Below are positions 1 through 6,367 of a DNA stretch of 64,000 nt, piece after piece (positions within the stretch are counted from its first letter, which is position 1; each line of letters opens with the position of its first letter). The stretch lies in the NCBI RefSeq assembly GCF_029910215.1, contig NZ_CP110396.1, positions 124,001-188,000 on the forward strand. The letters are read 5' to 3'. Both the position numbers and the translations under genes were made by a program. Origin of the DNA: Paraburkholderia sp. D15. GTDB taxonomy: Bacteria > Pseudomonadota > Gammaproteobacteria > Burkholderiales > Burkholderiaceae. Under the pieces are notes generated by a model, which saw only the letters and a list, made by a program, of their open reading frames with translations, ran no database searches and was not told where the DNA came from.

Positions 1-125
1 TACTGCTCCAGTTGCGCGAGCAACCATCCTTTCGGATCGGCGGGCGGCGTATCGTCGGCCCGCGCACCCAGGCCGAAGCGATTCAGCGCAATCGCGGCGG
101 CGTTCAGATTCGGTGAGTTAGCCAT
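1..125 (-). CDS. DUF1800 family protein, N-terminal fragment (runs off the window)
   Basis: Reading the minus strand from the ATG at 125 gives MANSPNLNAAAIALNRFGLG followed by a GARADD segment and WLLAQLEQ, which is the usual opening of DUF1800 proteins (N-terminal Asn-rich start, then an ALNRFGLGAR block). Only 41 codons lie in the window. DUF1800 proteins are large, often exported proteins of unknown function, usually paired with a DUF1501 partner. The gene lies 73 bp downstream of the heavy-metal-sensor-like gene on the same strand, so it may belong to the ECF sigma operon, but no terminator or promoter could be recognised between them. The function is not known. Confidence 0.75.
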   Translation of the reverse strand, partial: MANSPNLNAAAIALNRFGLGARADDTPPADPKGWLLAQLEQ

Positions 126-198
126 ATCGTCCTCGTCGGCGTTCGATATGGATTAAACGGCGCTCGCGGGCAAATCCGTCGCACCGTCTTGCGTTTTT

Positions 199-783
199 TT
201 AGTTGGCCGACGCACCGCTGGACGGTTGAACCGTGCCGCCGGCCTGGTTCGTTTGACTTGCCTGGCTCGCCTGAGCATTCTGCTTGCCCTGCCCGCCGGG
301 CTTTTTCGCATTCGCCGCCGCTTGCGTCTCGCGCCATTGCCCCCGCACTTTCAAACTCTCCGCGAATGCCACCCGCTCTTCCGGCGACAACGTCGACGCG
401 AAATCGGCGACGCTGCCTTCCACGTCCGCGCGCAGATTGCTGTCGGCGGCGCGCACGCGGGCAAGCGCGGCGTCGAGCGCGGCGCGGTCGAACTGCGGCG
501 CGGCCAGCAGACGCAACACCTCGCGACGGCCTTCACGGCCCTCGCGCGCATAGTCGCGGCCCTCGCGGCGCGCTTTCTTCAACCCGTCGACGAACGCCTT
601 CTGCCGATCGGCCGACAACGGCTCGGCGGCGAAACGCAGCGCGTGTTGCTGCGCAGCCGCCGCCGCGTTCGTCGCGCGATGCGTGGCGAACCACTGATAC
701 GCGCCGCCCGCAATTGCACCGAGCAAAAACACATTGACCACCAGCGACGCCGCCAGTACGAATTTCCACGACCGGCCGTTCAT
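199..783 (-). CDS. periplasmic heavy-metal sensor / metal-resistance-like protein (Spy/CpxP-like)
   Basis: The 194-residue product starts MNGRSWKFVLAAS, has one N-terminal membrane segment (about residues 7-30) and then a highly charged helical periplasmic domain with the RQKAFVDGLKKARREGRDYAREGREGR type of pattern typical of the Metal_resist (CnrR/ZraP/Spy-like) fold. The C-terminus is a low-complexity Gln/Ala/Ser tail. The ATG overlaps the stop of the upstream gene (ATGA), so it is translationally coupled to a membrane protein and an ECF sigma factor. In Burkholderiales such trios are thought to sense envelope or metal stress. This role is inferred from family and context; no metal-binding motif is obvious. 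Confidence 0.7.
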   Translation of the reverse strand: MNGRSWKFVLAASLVVNVFLLGAIAGGAYQWFATHRATNAAAAAQQHALRFAAEPLSADRQKAFVDGLKKARREGRDYAREGREGRREVLRLLAAPQFDRAALDAALARVRAADSNLRADVEGSVADFASTLSPEERVAFAESLKVRGQWRETQAAANAKKPGGQGKQNAQASQASQTNQAGGTVQPSSGASAN

Positions 784-1205
784 TCGCCGCTCCAATCGGC
801 GGAAGTCCCGCCAAAACTCGAAGTTAAATAAGAAGACTCGTGCACCGGCGCCACCGATCCGGTCACCACGAAGAACGACACGGCGAACGCGCCCGCCACG
901 CCGCCTAGCAGGCCGACGCCCGCCACCGCCGCGCCCGACCACCACCAGCGGCGCGGCGTGCCGGCCGGGCCCGGCTGTCGCACCGGCGCGCCACGCAGAA
1001 CCCGTTCGCGCAGCGCCACGCTGGGCGGCTCGACCTTGTCGGCGGCGAGCCACGCGTCGAGACCGGCGGCCTCGTCGAGCAGCGCATCGGCCTGCGCGCG
1101 GTGCAGCGTCGCCCACGCCTGCGCCGCCGCGCGCTCCTGCTGCGGCCAGCGGCGCGCATCGGCGCCATAGGCTTCGACGATCTGTTGAAATCTTTCGGGC
1201 GTCAT
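780..1205 (-). CDS. single-pass membrane protein in ECF sigma operon, possible anti-sigma factor
   Basis: This 141-residue product has a soluble N-terminal helical region (residues 1-80, MTPERFQQIVEAYGADARRW), then a membrane segment at about 88-115 (WWWSGAAVAGVGLLGGVAGAFAV) and a short Ser-rich C-terminal tail. It sits between an ECF sigma gene and a periplasmic sensor-like gene with 4-bp start/stop overlaps on both sides (1202-1205 and 780-783). The cytoplasmic helical domain followed by one membrane segment is what an anti-sigma factor looks like, but no ZAS motif (HxxxCxxC) is present. Its function is inferred from position only. Confidence 0.6.
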   Translation of the reverse strand: MTPERFQQIVEAYGADARRWPQQERAAAQAWATLHRAQADALLDEAAGLDAWLAADKVEPPSVALRERVLRGAPVRQPGPAGTPRRWWWSGAAVAGVGLLGGVAGAFAVSFFVVTGSVAPVHESSYLTSSFGGTSADWSGE

Positions 1206-1762
1206 GATTTGTCCTTGCTAAGGCCGCGGTCGGCCAGTTGAGCGCGCAGATTGCGGCGCGCGCGCGCCAGCAGGCTTTCCAGCGCATCGACGGTGATCCC
1301 CATCAGGGCGGCGGCGTCGATGTTCGACATGTCCTGGTAGTAATTCAGCACCAGCGCCTCGCGTTGCCGCGCGGGCAGCGCGGCGAGCGCGGCGCGCACC
1401 CGCTCGTCCTGGGCGCGCGCTTCCAGTTGCGCGTCGGGCAGCGCGGCCGGATCGGGCTGGTCCGGCAGTTCTTCATACGGATCTTCACGACGGCCACGCA
1501 GACGGTCGTAGCAAAGATTGAGCGCGACACGATGCACCCACGTGTCGAACTTCGCCTCGCCCTCGCGCCAGCGCGCCGCGTGCTTCCAGATCCGCACGAA
1601 CACCTCCTGGGCCACGTCTTCGGCTTCCATGCGGTCGCCCAGCATGCGCGTGGCGAGCGCCAACAGGCGCGGCAGCTTGCGCGCGACGAGCGAACGCACG
1701 GCGGCCGGGTCCTGCCGGCCGACCTGCTCGAGCAGTTCCGCGTCGGGATCGCGTTCACTCAA
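1202..1762 (-). CDS. RNA polymerase sigma factor, ECF (sigma-70 family)
   Basis: The 186-residue protein has the two domains of an ECF sigma factor. Region 2 is at about 20-90 (ATRMLGDRMEAEDVAQEVFVRIW, then the DTWVHRVALNLCYDRLR stretch) and region 4 is at about 120-180 (ALAALPARQREALVLNYYQDMSNIDAA with a helix-turn-helix ending ESLLARARRNLR). It is the first gene of an operon with the two downstream membrane/periplasmic partners, so it probably responds to an envelope signal relayed by them. No autoregulatory promoter was recognised upstream. The family assignment is secure; its regulon cannot be read from this window. Confidence 0.93.
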   Translation of the reverse strand: MSERDPDAELLEQVGRQDPAAVRSLVARKLPRLLALATRMLGDRMEAEDVAQEVFVRIWKHAARWREGEAKFDTWVHRVALNLCYDRLRGRREDPYEELPDQPDPAALPDAQLEARAQDERVRAALAALPARQREALVLNYYQDMSNIDAAALMGITVDALESLLARARRNLRAQLADRGLSKDKS

Positions 1763-1928
1763 GGCGTGGCGCTCCCCGGCGCGCGTTGGATGGAAAGGTC
1801 ATTGCCCGGTTCGTTGCATGGGCGGCTTTTTTGCGTGACTCGCTGCCTGACTGGCAGTCTGACTCATCGCCCGACTCGTCCCCGCTCATGCCCGGCCGAT
1901 GCCGGCCCGCTGTCTGGTTCATGCGCGC

Positions 1929-2300
1929 TCAGGCCCAATGCCCTTCGACCCAGCGCCAGTTCGGGCCGCGCTGCACCCAGTGGCCCGGCACCCAGCGGTA
2001 GCCGACCCGCACCGGCTGCCAATGCCCCGGCACCCACACGTAGCGGCCATGATTCCAGCGCCAGCGGCCCTGATCCCACACATAGCCGGCTCGCGGCGCC
2101 GGCACCACTTCGACGCGCGGCGGCGGCGGCGCCATCGGCGCGACGATCACCGCTTGCGCGCGGGCCGGCGTGGCCGTCAGCGCGGCAGTGCCGCCCAGCG
2201 CGACGATCATCGCCACGGCGCCGAGCAGGCGGCCGGTCCGGGTCGCGTTCAAGCGCGTTGTCGTGTGCGATTTCAGGTCCGATTTCGTGTGAGATGTCAT
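1929..2300 (-). CDS. secreted WXXGXW (YXWVPGHW) repeat protein
   Basis: The 123-residue product has a signal peptide (TGRLLGAVAMIVALGGTAALTATPARAQ), a Pro-rich linker, and then repeated aromatic blocks: YVWDQGRWRW, YVWVPGHWQP, YRWVPGHWVQ and WRWVEGHWA. These are the YXWXXGXW repeats of the betaproteobacterial BcpO-related family, whose function is unknown but whose members are exported. The ATG at 2300 is chosen because an AGGGAGAAAGGA Shine-Dalgarno sequence lies directly upstream and it places the signal peptide near the N-terminus; the reading frame is open further upstream only through a low-complexity repeat. Confidence 0.85.
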   Translation of the reverse strand: MTSHTKSDLKSHTTTRLNATRTGRLLGAVAMIVALGGTAALTATPARAQAVIVAPMAPPPPRVEVVPAPRAGYVWDQGRWRWNHGRYVWVPGHWQPVRVGYRWVPGHWVQRGPNWRWVEGHWA

Positions 2301-2454
2301 GTCCTTTCTCCCTGAAGGCCGAAGCCGGAAGCGGCTCCATTGTCGGTTGAACGCGCGAGCGGAAAAAATCCGTCGCTTCCCTGACAAATTGCTTTTTGCG
2401 ACGTGCGGCGGACGATGCCGATTCCACGGCGAGGGGGCTGCCCTGCGCCGGCAG

Positions 2455-2512
2455 GCACCGCACCGCACTGCCCCGCACCGCACCGCATCGCATCGCATCG
2501 CATCGCATCGCG
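2455..2512. repeat. tandem pentanucleotide repeat (CACCG then GCATC units)
   Basis: A short-tandem-repeat tract sits in the 318-bp gap between the WXXGXW gene (minus) and the HAD gene (plus). It begins with CACCG/CACTG units and passes into five consecutive GCATC units. Apart from this tract and a TATGCT element near 2578-2584 that could be a -10 box for the HAD gene, I see nothing else in the 2301-2618 gap. Confidence 0.8.
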
Positions 2513-2618
2513 CACTTTACGGGCAGCGCTGCCAAACGGCAGCCTCTTCGCCCCCCGACGACGCGCGAGCCGGTAAGGTATGCTTTCTGGCTTCTCTCAC
2601 CCACTATTTTTCCGCCCG

Positions 2619-3356
2619 ATGGCCGACTCACCTGCCCACTCATCTGCTGCCCCCTCCGCCGATTTCCCCTTCGACGCCGTGCTGTTCGACTGCGACGGCG
2701 TGCTCGTCGACTCCGAACCCATCACCAATCGCGTGCTGACCGAGATGCTTGGCGAGTTGGGCTGGCAGTTGAGCGTCGAGGAAACCATGCGGATTTTCGT
2801 CGGCAAGGCGGTGCGCGACGAAGCGCCGCTGATCGAAGCACGCACCGGCGTGGCGATTACGTCCGACTGGCTGATGCAGTTCCGCGAGCGACGCAACCTG
2901 GCGCTGGATCGTGAGCTGGTGGCGATTCCTGGCGCGGAACGCGCAGTCCGCGCACTGCACGCGGCCCTGAACGGACGCATCGCGGTAGCGTCCGGCGCGG
3001 ATCGCATCAAGGTGGAGTTGCAGCTCGTCAAGGCCGGGATGCTCGACTGTTTCGCGGGCCGCATTTTCAGCGGGCATGAGACGCCGCGCAGCAAGCCGTT
3101 TCCCGACGTGTATCTGGCGGCGGCCGCCGCGCTCGGTGTCGATCCAGCACGCTGCGCGGTGATCGAGGACACGGTGACGGGCGCCACCGCCGGCGTCGCG
3201 GCCGGGGCGACGGTGTTTGGGTATTGTCCGCAGGAACTGAGTCATAGCAACGCAACGGCGCTGCACGGCGCGGGCGCGGTGCACGTGTTTCGCGACATGG
3301 ACGAATTGCCGGGGTTGCTGGCGGGATGGGCGCAGACGAACCAGCAACCTCGCTGA
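2619..3356 (+). CDS. HAD family phosphatase (beta-phosphoglucomutase/phosphatase-like)
   Basis: The 245-residue product has the HAD motif I FDCDGVLVDSEP (nucleophile Asp24, acid/base Asp26), motif II in IAVASGADR, the Lys of motif III in RSKPFPDVYL, and motif IV in VIEDTVTGATAGVAAG. A C1-type helical cap follows motif I. This places it with IA-subfamily HAD phosphatases such as 6-phosphogluconate phosphatase/YieH and beta-PGM-like enzymes, so it probably hydrolyses a small sugar phosphate; the substrate cannot be told from sequence. An in-frame ATG 39 bp upstream (2580) is also possible, but it overlaps a -10-like TATGCT and would add a non-conserved tail, so 2619 is preferred. Confidence 0.85.
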   Translation: MADSPAHSSAAPSADFPFDAVLFDCDGVLVDSEPITNRVLTEMLGELGWQLSVEETMRIFVGKAVRDEAPLIEARTGVAITSDWLMQFRERRNLALDRELVAIPGAERAVRALHAALNGRIAVASGADRIKVELQLVKAGMLDCFAGRIFSGHETPRSKPFPDVYLAAAAALGVDPARCAVIEDTVTGATAGVAAGATVFGYCPQELSHSNATALHGAGAVHVFRDMDELPGLLAGWAQTNQQPR

Positions 3357-3450
3357 CGCACGCTGCACACTGCACAGTGCGCGCGGCTGCAATTTCTGCA
3401 CGCCGCCGGACCTCCTTATCGTGCATAAGTCCCGCTGTACGATGCCGCCC

Positions 3451-4839
3451 CTACCGGCTGAATATCGCCATGGACACAGGCGTCGTTCCCGTCTGCACGG
3501 TCGCGACACTCAGCGCCGTGAGCGCGCCATCGACACCAATCGCGTACTGCGAAATCGTGTTGACGTTACTGTTCACCACATAGGCGAAGCGACCCGAGGG
3601 ATCAAACGCGACAAATGTCGGACCGTCGCCGGTTGTCACGGTCGGCGTACTCATGGGCGTCAGCGCACCGCTGACGCCGATCGTGTACTGCGAAATCGTA
3701 CTGACGCCAGAACTCGAGTTTGTTACGTAGACAAAGCGCCCTGTCGGATCGACCGCGACGAAGGTCGGAGCGATTCCGGTCGATACGGTCGACGGACTCA
3801 TGGCCGTCAGCGCGCCGTCAGCACCGATCGTGTACTGCGAAACCGTGTTGTCGAGCCGGTTTGTCACATAGACGAAGCGGTCCGACGGATCGAGAGCGAT
3901 GGATTGCGGCTGGTTTCCCGCCGCTACGCTCGGCGGACTCATGGCCGTGGGCACACCATCGGAGCCAATCGTGAACTGCGCGACCACGCTGGCCGGCCCG
4001 ACCCCATACGCGAAGCGGCCCGAATGATCGATAGCGAGGCGGGCCACCGAGGGCGCCGCCATCGCGGGCGGCGAGCTCACCGCCGTCAGCGCGCCGTCAG
4101 CGCCGACGCTGTACTGCAAAATTTCACCGCCACCTTGGTACGTCACGTAAGCGAAGCGACCTGAAGGATCGGTCGTGATGCCGAAAGGATAGGTTGCTGG
4201 AGTCGATACGGTCGACGGACTCATGGCCGTGAGTCCTCCGTTCGCGCCAATCGTGTACTGCGAAACCGTGCTGTCGTATTCGTTCGGCACATAGGCGAAG
4301 CGACCCGAAGGATCGACGGCGATGGACGTGGGTTGATCGCCCGAACGCACAGTCGGGACGCTCATCGGGGCGAGCACCCCGTTAGCGCCGATGGCGTACT
4401 GCGAAACGTCGTCGTTCAGTACGTTGACCACATAGGCGAATGCAGGCCCGATGATGCAACTGATCGCGACAGTGGTGACATTGGCTGTCGCTTGAGTGCC
4501 GGCGCCGTTCGACACCGTGCAGGTCTGACCCGCGGGCTGAGCGCCAATGGTGACAGCGTAGCTGCCGTCGAGCGGCAGCGGGGTGGCGAAAGTGAATCCG
4601 CCATTCGCACTCACGATCAGCGGATCACCGCCGTTGTCGTTCAGCGTGAGCTGGGCCCCGGCGGCCAGGCCCGTTACGGTGCCGCTGACCGTGAAGGTCG
4701 GGGGCGGCGGATTGGGCGGTGCCGCGCCCTGGGAACCCGATCCCCCACCGCAGCCCGCCATCGCAAGCACGGCGCACAGCGAAACGCCAGCCAGACGCCG
4801 GAACATATCCGGCACACCCATTTCTCGACTATGCGACAT
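3451..4839 (-). CDS. beta-propeller lipoprotein (YVTN / lactonase-like repeats)
   Basis: The 462-residue protein has a lipoprotein signal, FRRLAGVSLCAVLAMAGC, followed by Gly/Ser- and Pro-rich linkers and a short Ig-like domain (FTVSGTVTGLAAGAQLTLND). It then has about seven repeats of the pattern AVDPSGRFAYVxN..SQYTIGxxGxLTAMSxxTVxTG. This repeat forms a seven-bladed propeller related to 6-phosphogluconolactonase/YVTN proteins. Exported lipoproteins of this type are common and mostly uncharacterised; an enzymatic role is not supported. The ATG at 4839 is preferred because a GGAG lies 8-12 nt upstream. A second in-frame ATG at 4806 starts exactly at the signal peptide and is the alternative. 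Confidence 0.82.
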   Translation of the reverse strand: MSHSREMGVPDMFRRLAGVSLCAVLAMAGCGGGSGSQGAAPPNPPPPTFTVSGTVTGLAAGAQLTLNDNGGDPLIVSANGGFTFATPLPLDGSYAVTIGAQPAGQTCTVSNGAGTQATANVTTVAISCIIGPAFAYVVNVLNDDVSQYAIGANGVLAPMSVPTVRSGDQPTSIAVDPSGRFAYVPNEYDSTVSQYTIGANGGLTAMSPSTVSTPATYPFGITTDPSGRFAYVTYQGGGEILQYSVGADGALTAVSSPPAMAAPSVARLAIDHSGRFAYGVGPASVVAQFTIGSDGVPTAMSPPSVAAGNQPQSIALDPSDRFVYVTNRLDNTVSQYTIGADGALTAMSPSTVSTGIAPTFVAVDPTGRFVYVTNSSSGVSTISQYTIGVSGALTPMSTPTVTTGDGPTFVAFDPSGRFAYVVNSNVNTISQYAIGVDGALTALSVATVQTGTTPVSMAIFSR

Positions 4840-4981
4840 AAATGCGCTCCAGACCTTTATGCGGCGTTGGGTGAATCCACCGCGACGATCATAGCCGACC
4901 TGGCCGGACCTTCCGTTCAAGTGCGCCAAAAGATCTGCCTCAAAGCGCCAACGACGCCCGAGCGCACTGTTGCCCACCCAC

Positions 4982-5374
4982 CTATTCGAACGCCGGATCG
5001 ATCGGCACGCGATAGTCGACCGCGAGCCGGTTGGTCTCGTTCGCCATGCCGACCACCGCCAGCAGTTCGCCGAACATCTCGTCGGTCATGCCGGCGCGGC
5101 GCGCGGCGGCCGTGTGGCTGGCCACGCAGTAGCCGCAGTTGTTCGTCACACTGACCGCGACGTACAGCAACTCCTTGATCAGCGGATCGAGCGCGCCCGG
5201 CGCCATCACGTCCTTCAGGCTATCCCAGGTGCGCGCGAGCGTCGGCGGATGCTGGGCGATGAACTTCCAGAAGTTGTTGACGTCCTCGACCTGACGGGTC
5301 TGCTTGATGTCGTCGTAGACGGCTTTGACTTCCGGCGAGGCGGCGGCGTATTCGACGGCTTTCTGCTGGCTCAT
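4982..5374 (-). CDS. carboxymuconolactone decarboxylase / AhpD-like alkylhydroperoxidase family protein
   Basis: The 130-residue protein carries the AhpD-type redox motif CGYCVASHT (Cys80, Cys83, His87) after a helical N-terminus, the signature of CMD/AhpD proteins that act as peroxidases or as reductants for peroxiredoxins. It lies 75 bp downstream of a PrxQ-like peroxiredoxin on the same strand, so a paired role in peroxide removal is likely (inference). The start at 5374 has an AGGAG Shine-Dalgarno 6 nt upstream, which rules out the longer in-frame extension. No separate promoter was seen, so it probably shares the attenuated peroxiredoxin transcript. Confidence 0.88.
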   Translation of the reverse strand: MSQQKAVEYAAASPEVKAVYDDIKQTRQVEDVNNFWKFIAQHPPTLARTWDSLKDVMAPGALDPLIKELLYVAVSVTNNCGYCVASHTAAARRAGMTDEMFGELLAVVGMANETNRLAVDYRVPIDPAFE

Positions 5375-5449
5375 GCGTGCTCCTGGTGTGATGGAATCGG
5401 CGTGCGCATATTGTGCAGGCAATCGCGCGCGACGCCTAACCGACGATGC

Positions 5450-6022
5450 TCACGCCTCGTCCCTATGCGCGACGAGCCACGCGAGCACGTCGGCGGCATT
5501 GCGGTCGGGCGGGAACACCGGATAGAACACCTTCGCGATCACGCCGTGATCGACGATCAGCGCGAGCCGTTTGATCAAGGTCATGCCGCCGGCTTCGAAG
5601 GTCGGTAGACGCAGCGCGTCGGTCAACCGCAACAGCTCGTCGGACAGCAAGGGATACGGCAGATGCAAGCGCTCCACGGCCTCGCGCTGATACGCGGAAG
5701 CTTGCGTGGAGAGGCCGAACAGATACGATGCGCCAGCCTCGCGGAGTGCCTGAGCATGGTCGCGAAACGCGCACGACTGCGGCGTGCAACCCGGTGCGCC
5801 GGGCGTGGCGAGCCAGCCGTCGATCAGCGGGTCCTGCGGACGCTTCTTCCATGGATACGCGTAGATCACCACGCGCCCCGCCAGCCCGGCGAGGTTGACC
5901 GCTTCGCCGCTCGTCGACGTCAAGGCGATGTCGGGCAGACGCATGCCCTCCAGATGCGATGTTGCGCCGTCGTCCTGCGGTACCGGCAGGGTCGACCAGT
6001 CGATTACGAGTGTGTCCGTCAT
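5450..6022 (-). CDS. peroxiredoxin, PrxQ/BCP-like (AhpC/TSA family)
   Basis: This 190-residue thioredoxin-fold protein has GRVVIYAYPWKK followed by PGAPGCTPQSCAFRDH, the PrxQ/BCP active site with peroxidatic Cys79 and resolving Cys84 (C-x4-C). Such enzymes reduce hydrogen peroxide and organic hydroperoxides in the cytoplasm using thioredoxin-like donors. It is translated from an ATG with AAGGAG upstream. The 5' leader is remarkable: a promoter at 6247-6276, a 32-codon leader ORF with six His codons (6140-6238) and an intrinsic terminator ending 45 nt before the start codon. Expression is therefore predicted to depend on read-through of a histidine-type attenuator. The next gene downstream is AhpD-like. 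Confidence 0.9.
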   Translation of the reverse strand: MTDTLVIDWSTLPVPQDDGATSHLEGMRLPDIALTSTSGEAVNLAGLAGRVVIYAYPWKKRPQDPLIDGWLATPGAPGCTPQSCAFRDHAQALREAGASYLFGLSTQASAYQREAVERLHLPYPLLSDELLRLTDALRLPTFEAGGMTLIKRLALIVDHGVIAKVFYPVFPPDRNAADVLAWLVAHRDEA

Positions 6023-6066
6023 TTCTGCTCCTTCGTTGAGCCGGTACGCGGAAGGGACTGGCGAAT

Positions 6067-6100
6067 AAAAAAAGCCCCGACCGTGTGACCAGCGGGGCTT
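6067..6100 (-). terminator. intrinsic terminator in the peroxiredoxin leader (attenuator arm 3:4)
   Basis: On the minus strand an 8-bp perfect stem, AAGCCCCG (6100-6093) with CGGGGCTT (6079-6072), closes a 13-nt loop and runs into seven T residues (6073-6067). It lies between the leader ORF and the peroxiredoxin start, so it can end transcription before the gene. No other terminator was found for the upstream cysS gene, so it may also serve as that gene's terminator. Confidence 0.85.
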
Positions 6101-6139
6101 GTGATCTGCGCTTGGGATCTTCTTGATGCGCAGTGTTTT

Positions 6140-6238
6140 CTAGTGCGTACACGTCCCCCATGACGAAGCCCGATGGGCTCGTTCATGGTGGTGAACCGGA
6201 TGGCAAATCGCAATCGCGATGGACGTGAGGTTTTGCAT
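6140..6238 (-). CDS. His-rich leader peptide (32 codons) of the peroxiredoxin attenuator
   Basis: The ORF from the ATG at 6238 to the TAG at 6142-6140 encodes 32 residues with His at positions 13, 16, 17, 18, 22 and 32; the core is CHPVHHHERAH. Two Cys codons and one Trp are also present. There is no Shine-Dalgarno; the ATG lies 8 nt after the predicted -10 box, so the transcript is probably leaderless. The His16-18 codons stand just before hairpin arm 1 (6182-6175). This layout is that of a ribosome-stalling leader, as in the his operon, and not of a functional protein. Expression has not been shown. Confidence 0.7.
   Translation of the reverse strand: MQNLTSIAIAICHPVHHHERAHRASSWGTCTH
6163..6182 (-). 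promoter_or_regulatory. alternative hairpin arms 1 and 2 of a histidine-type attenuator
   Basis: Arm 1 is ACGAGCCC (6182-6175), directly downstream of the His16-18 codons. Arm 2 is GGGCTTCGT (6171-6163). They pair 1:2 with one bulged base. The GGGCTT of arm 2 is also complementary to AAGCCC in the 5' arm of the terminator (6100-6095), with a further imperfect extension (GT/AC and AT/AT). A ribosome paused at the His codons would cover arm 1 and free arm 2 to form 2:3, which would prevent the 3:4 terminator. Confidence 0.7.
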
Positions 6239-6246
6239 GACGATGC

Positions 6247-6276
6247 AGTGTGCCCGTTATTCTTCAGATGTGTCAA
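6247..6276 (-). promoter_or_regulatory. sigma-70 promoter candidate for the peroxiredoxin leader transcript
   Basis: The minus strand has a perfect TTGACA at 6276-6271 and, after 18 bp, CACACT (6252-6247; the A at position 2 and the T at position 6 match the consensus). The expected start site is near 6240, at or within two bases of the leader ATG. The -10 box is weak, so the exact start needs mapping. Confidence 0.55.
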
Positions 6277-6367
6277 CGCACGGGAGCGTATGGTTGGCAT
6301 GTGGCGTTCGGCACGTTTTGGTACGTAACACCATGCTCACCTGCCCGCTCATCACGCCCCCGCGCAT

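Noticed and set aside
6019..6300. 93-codon frame overlapping the peroxiredoxin leader as a real gene
   Set aside because: It spans the promoter, leader ORF and terminator, has no ribosome-binding site and no family; the 32-codon leader in another frame explains the region better.
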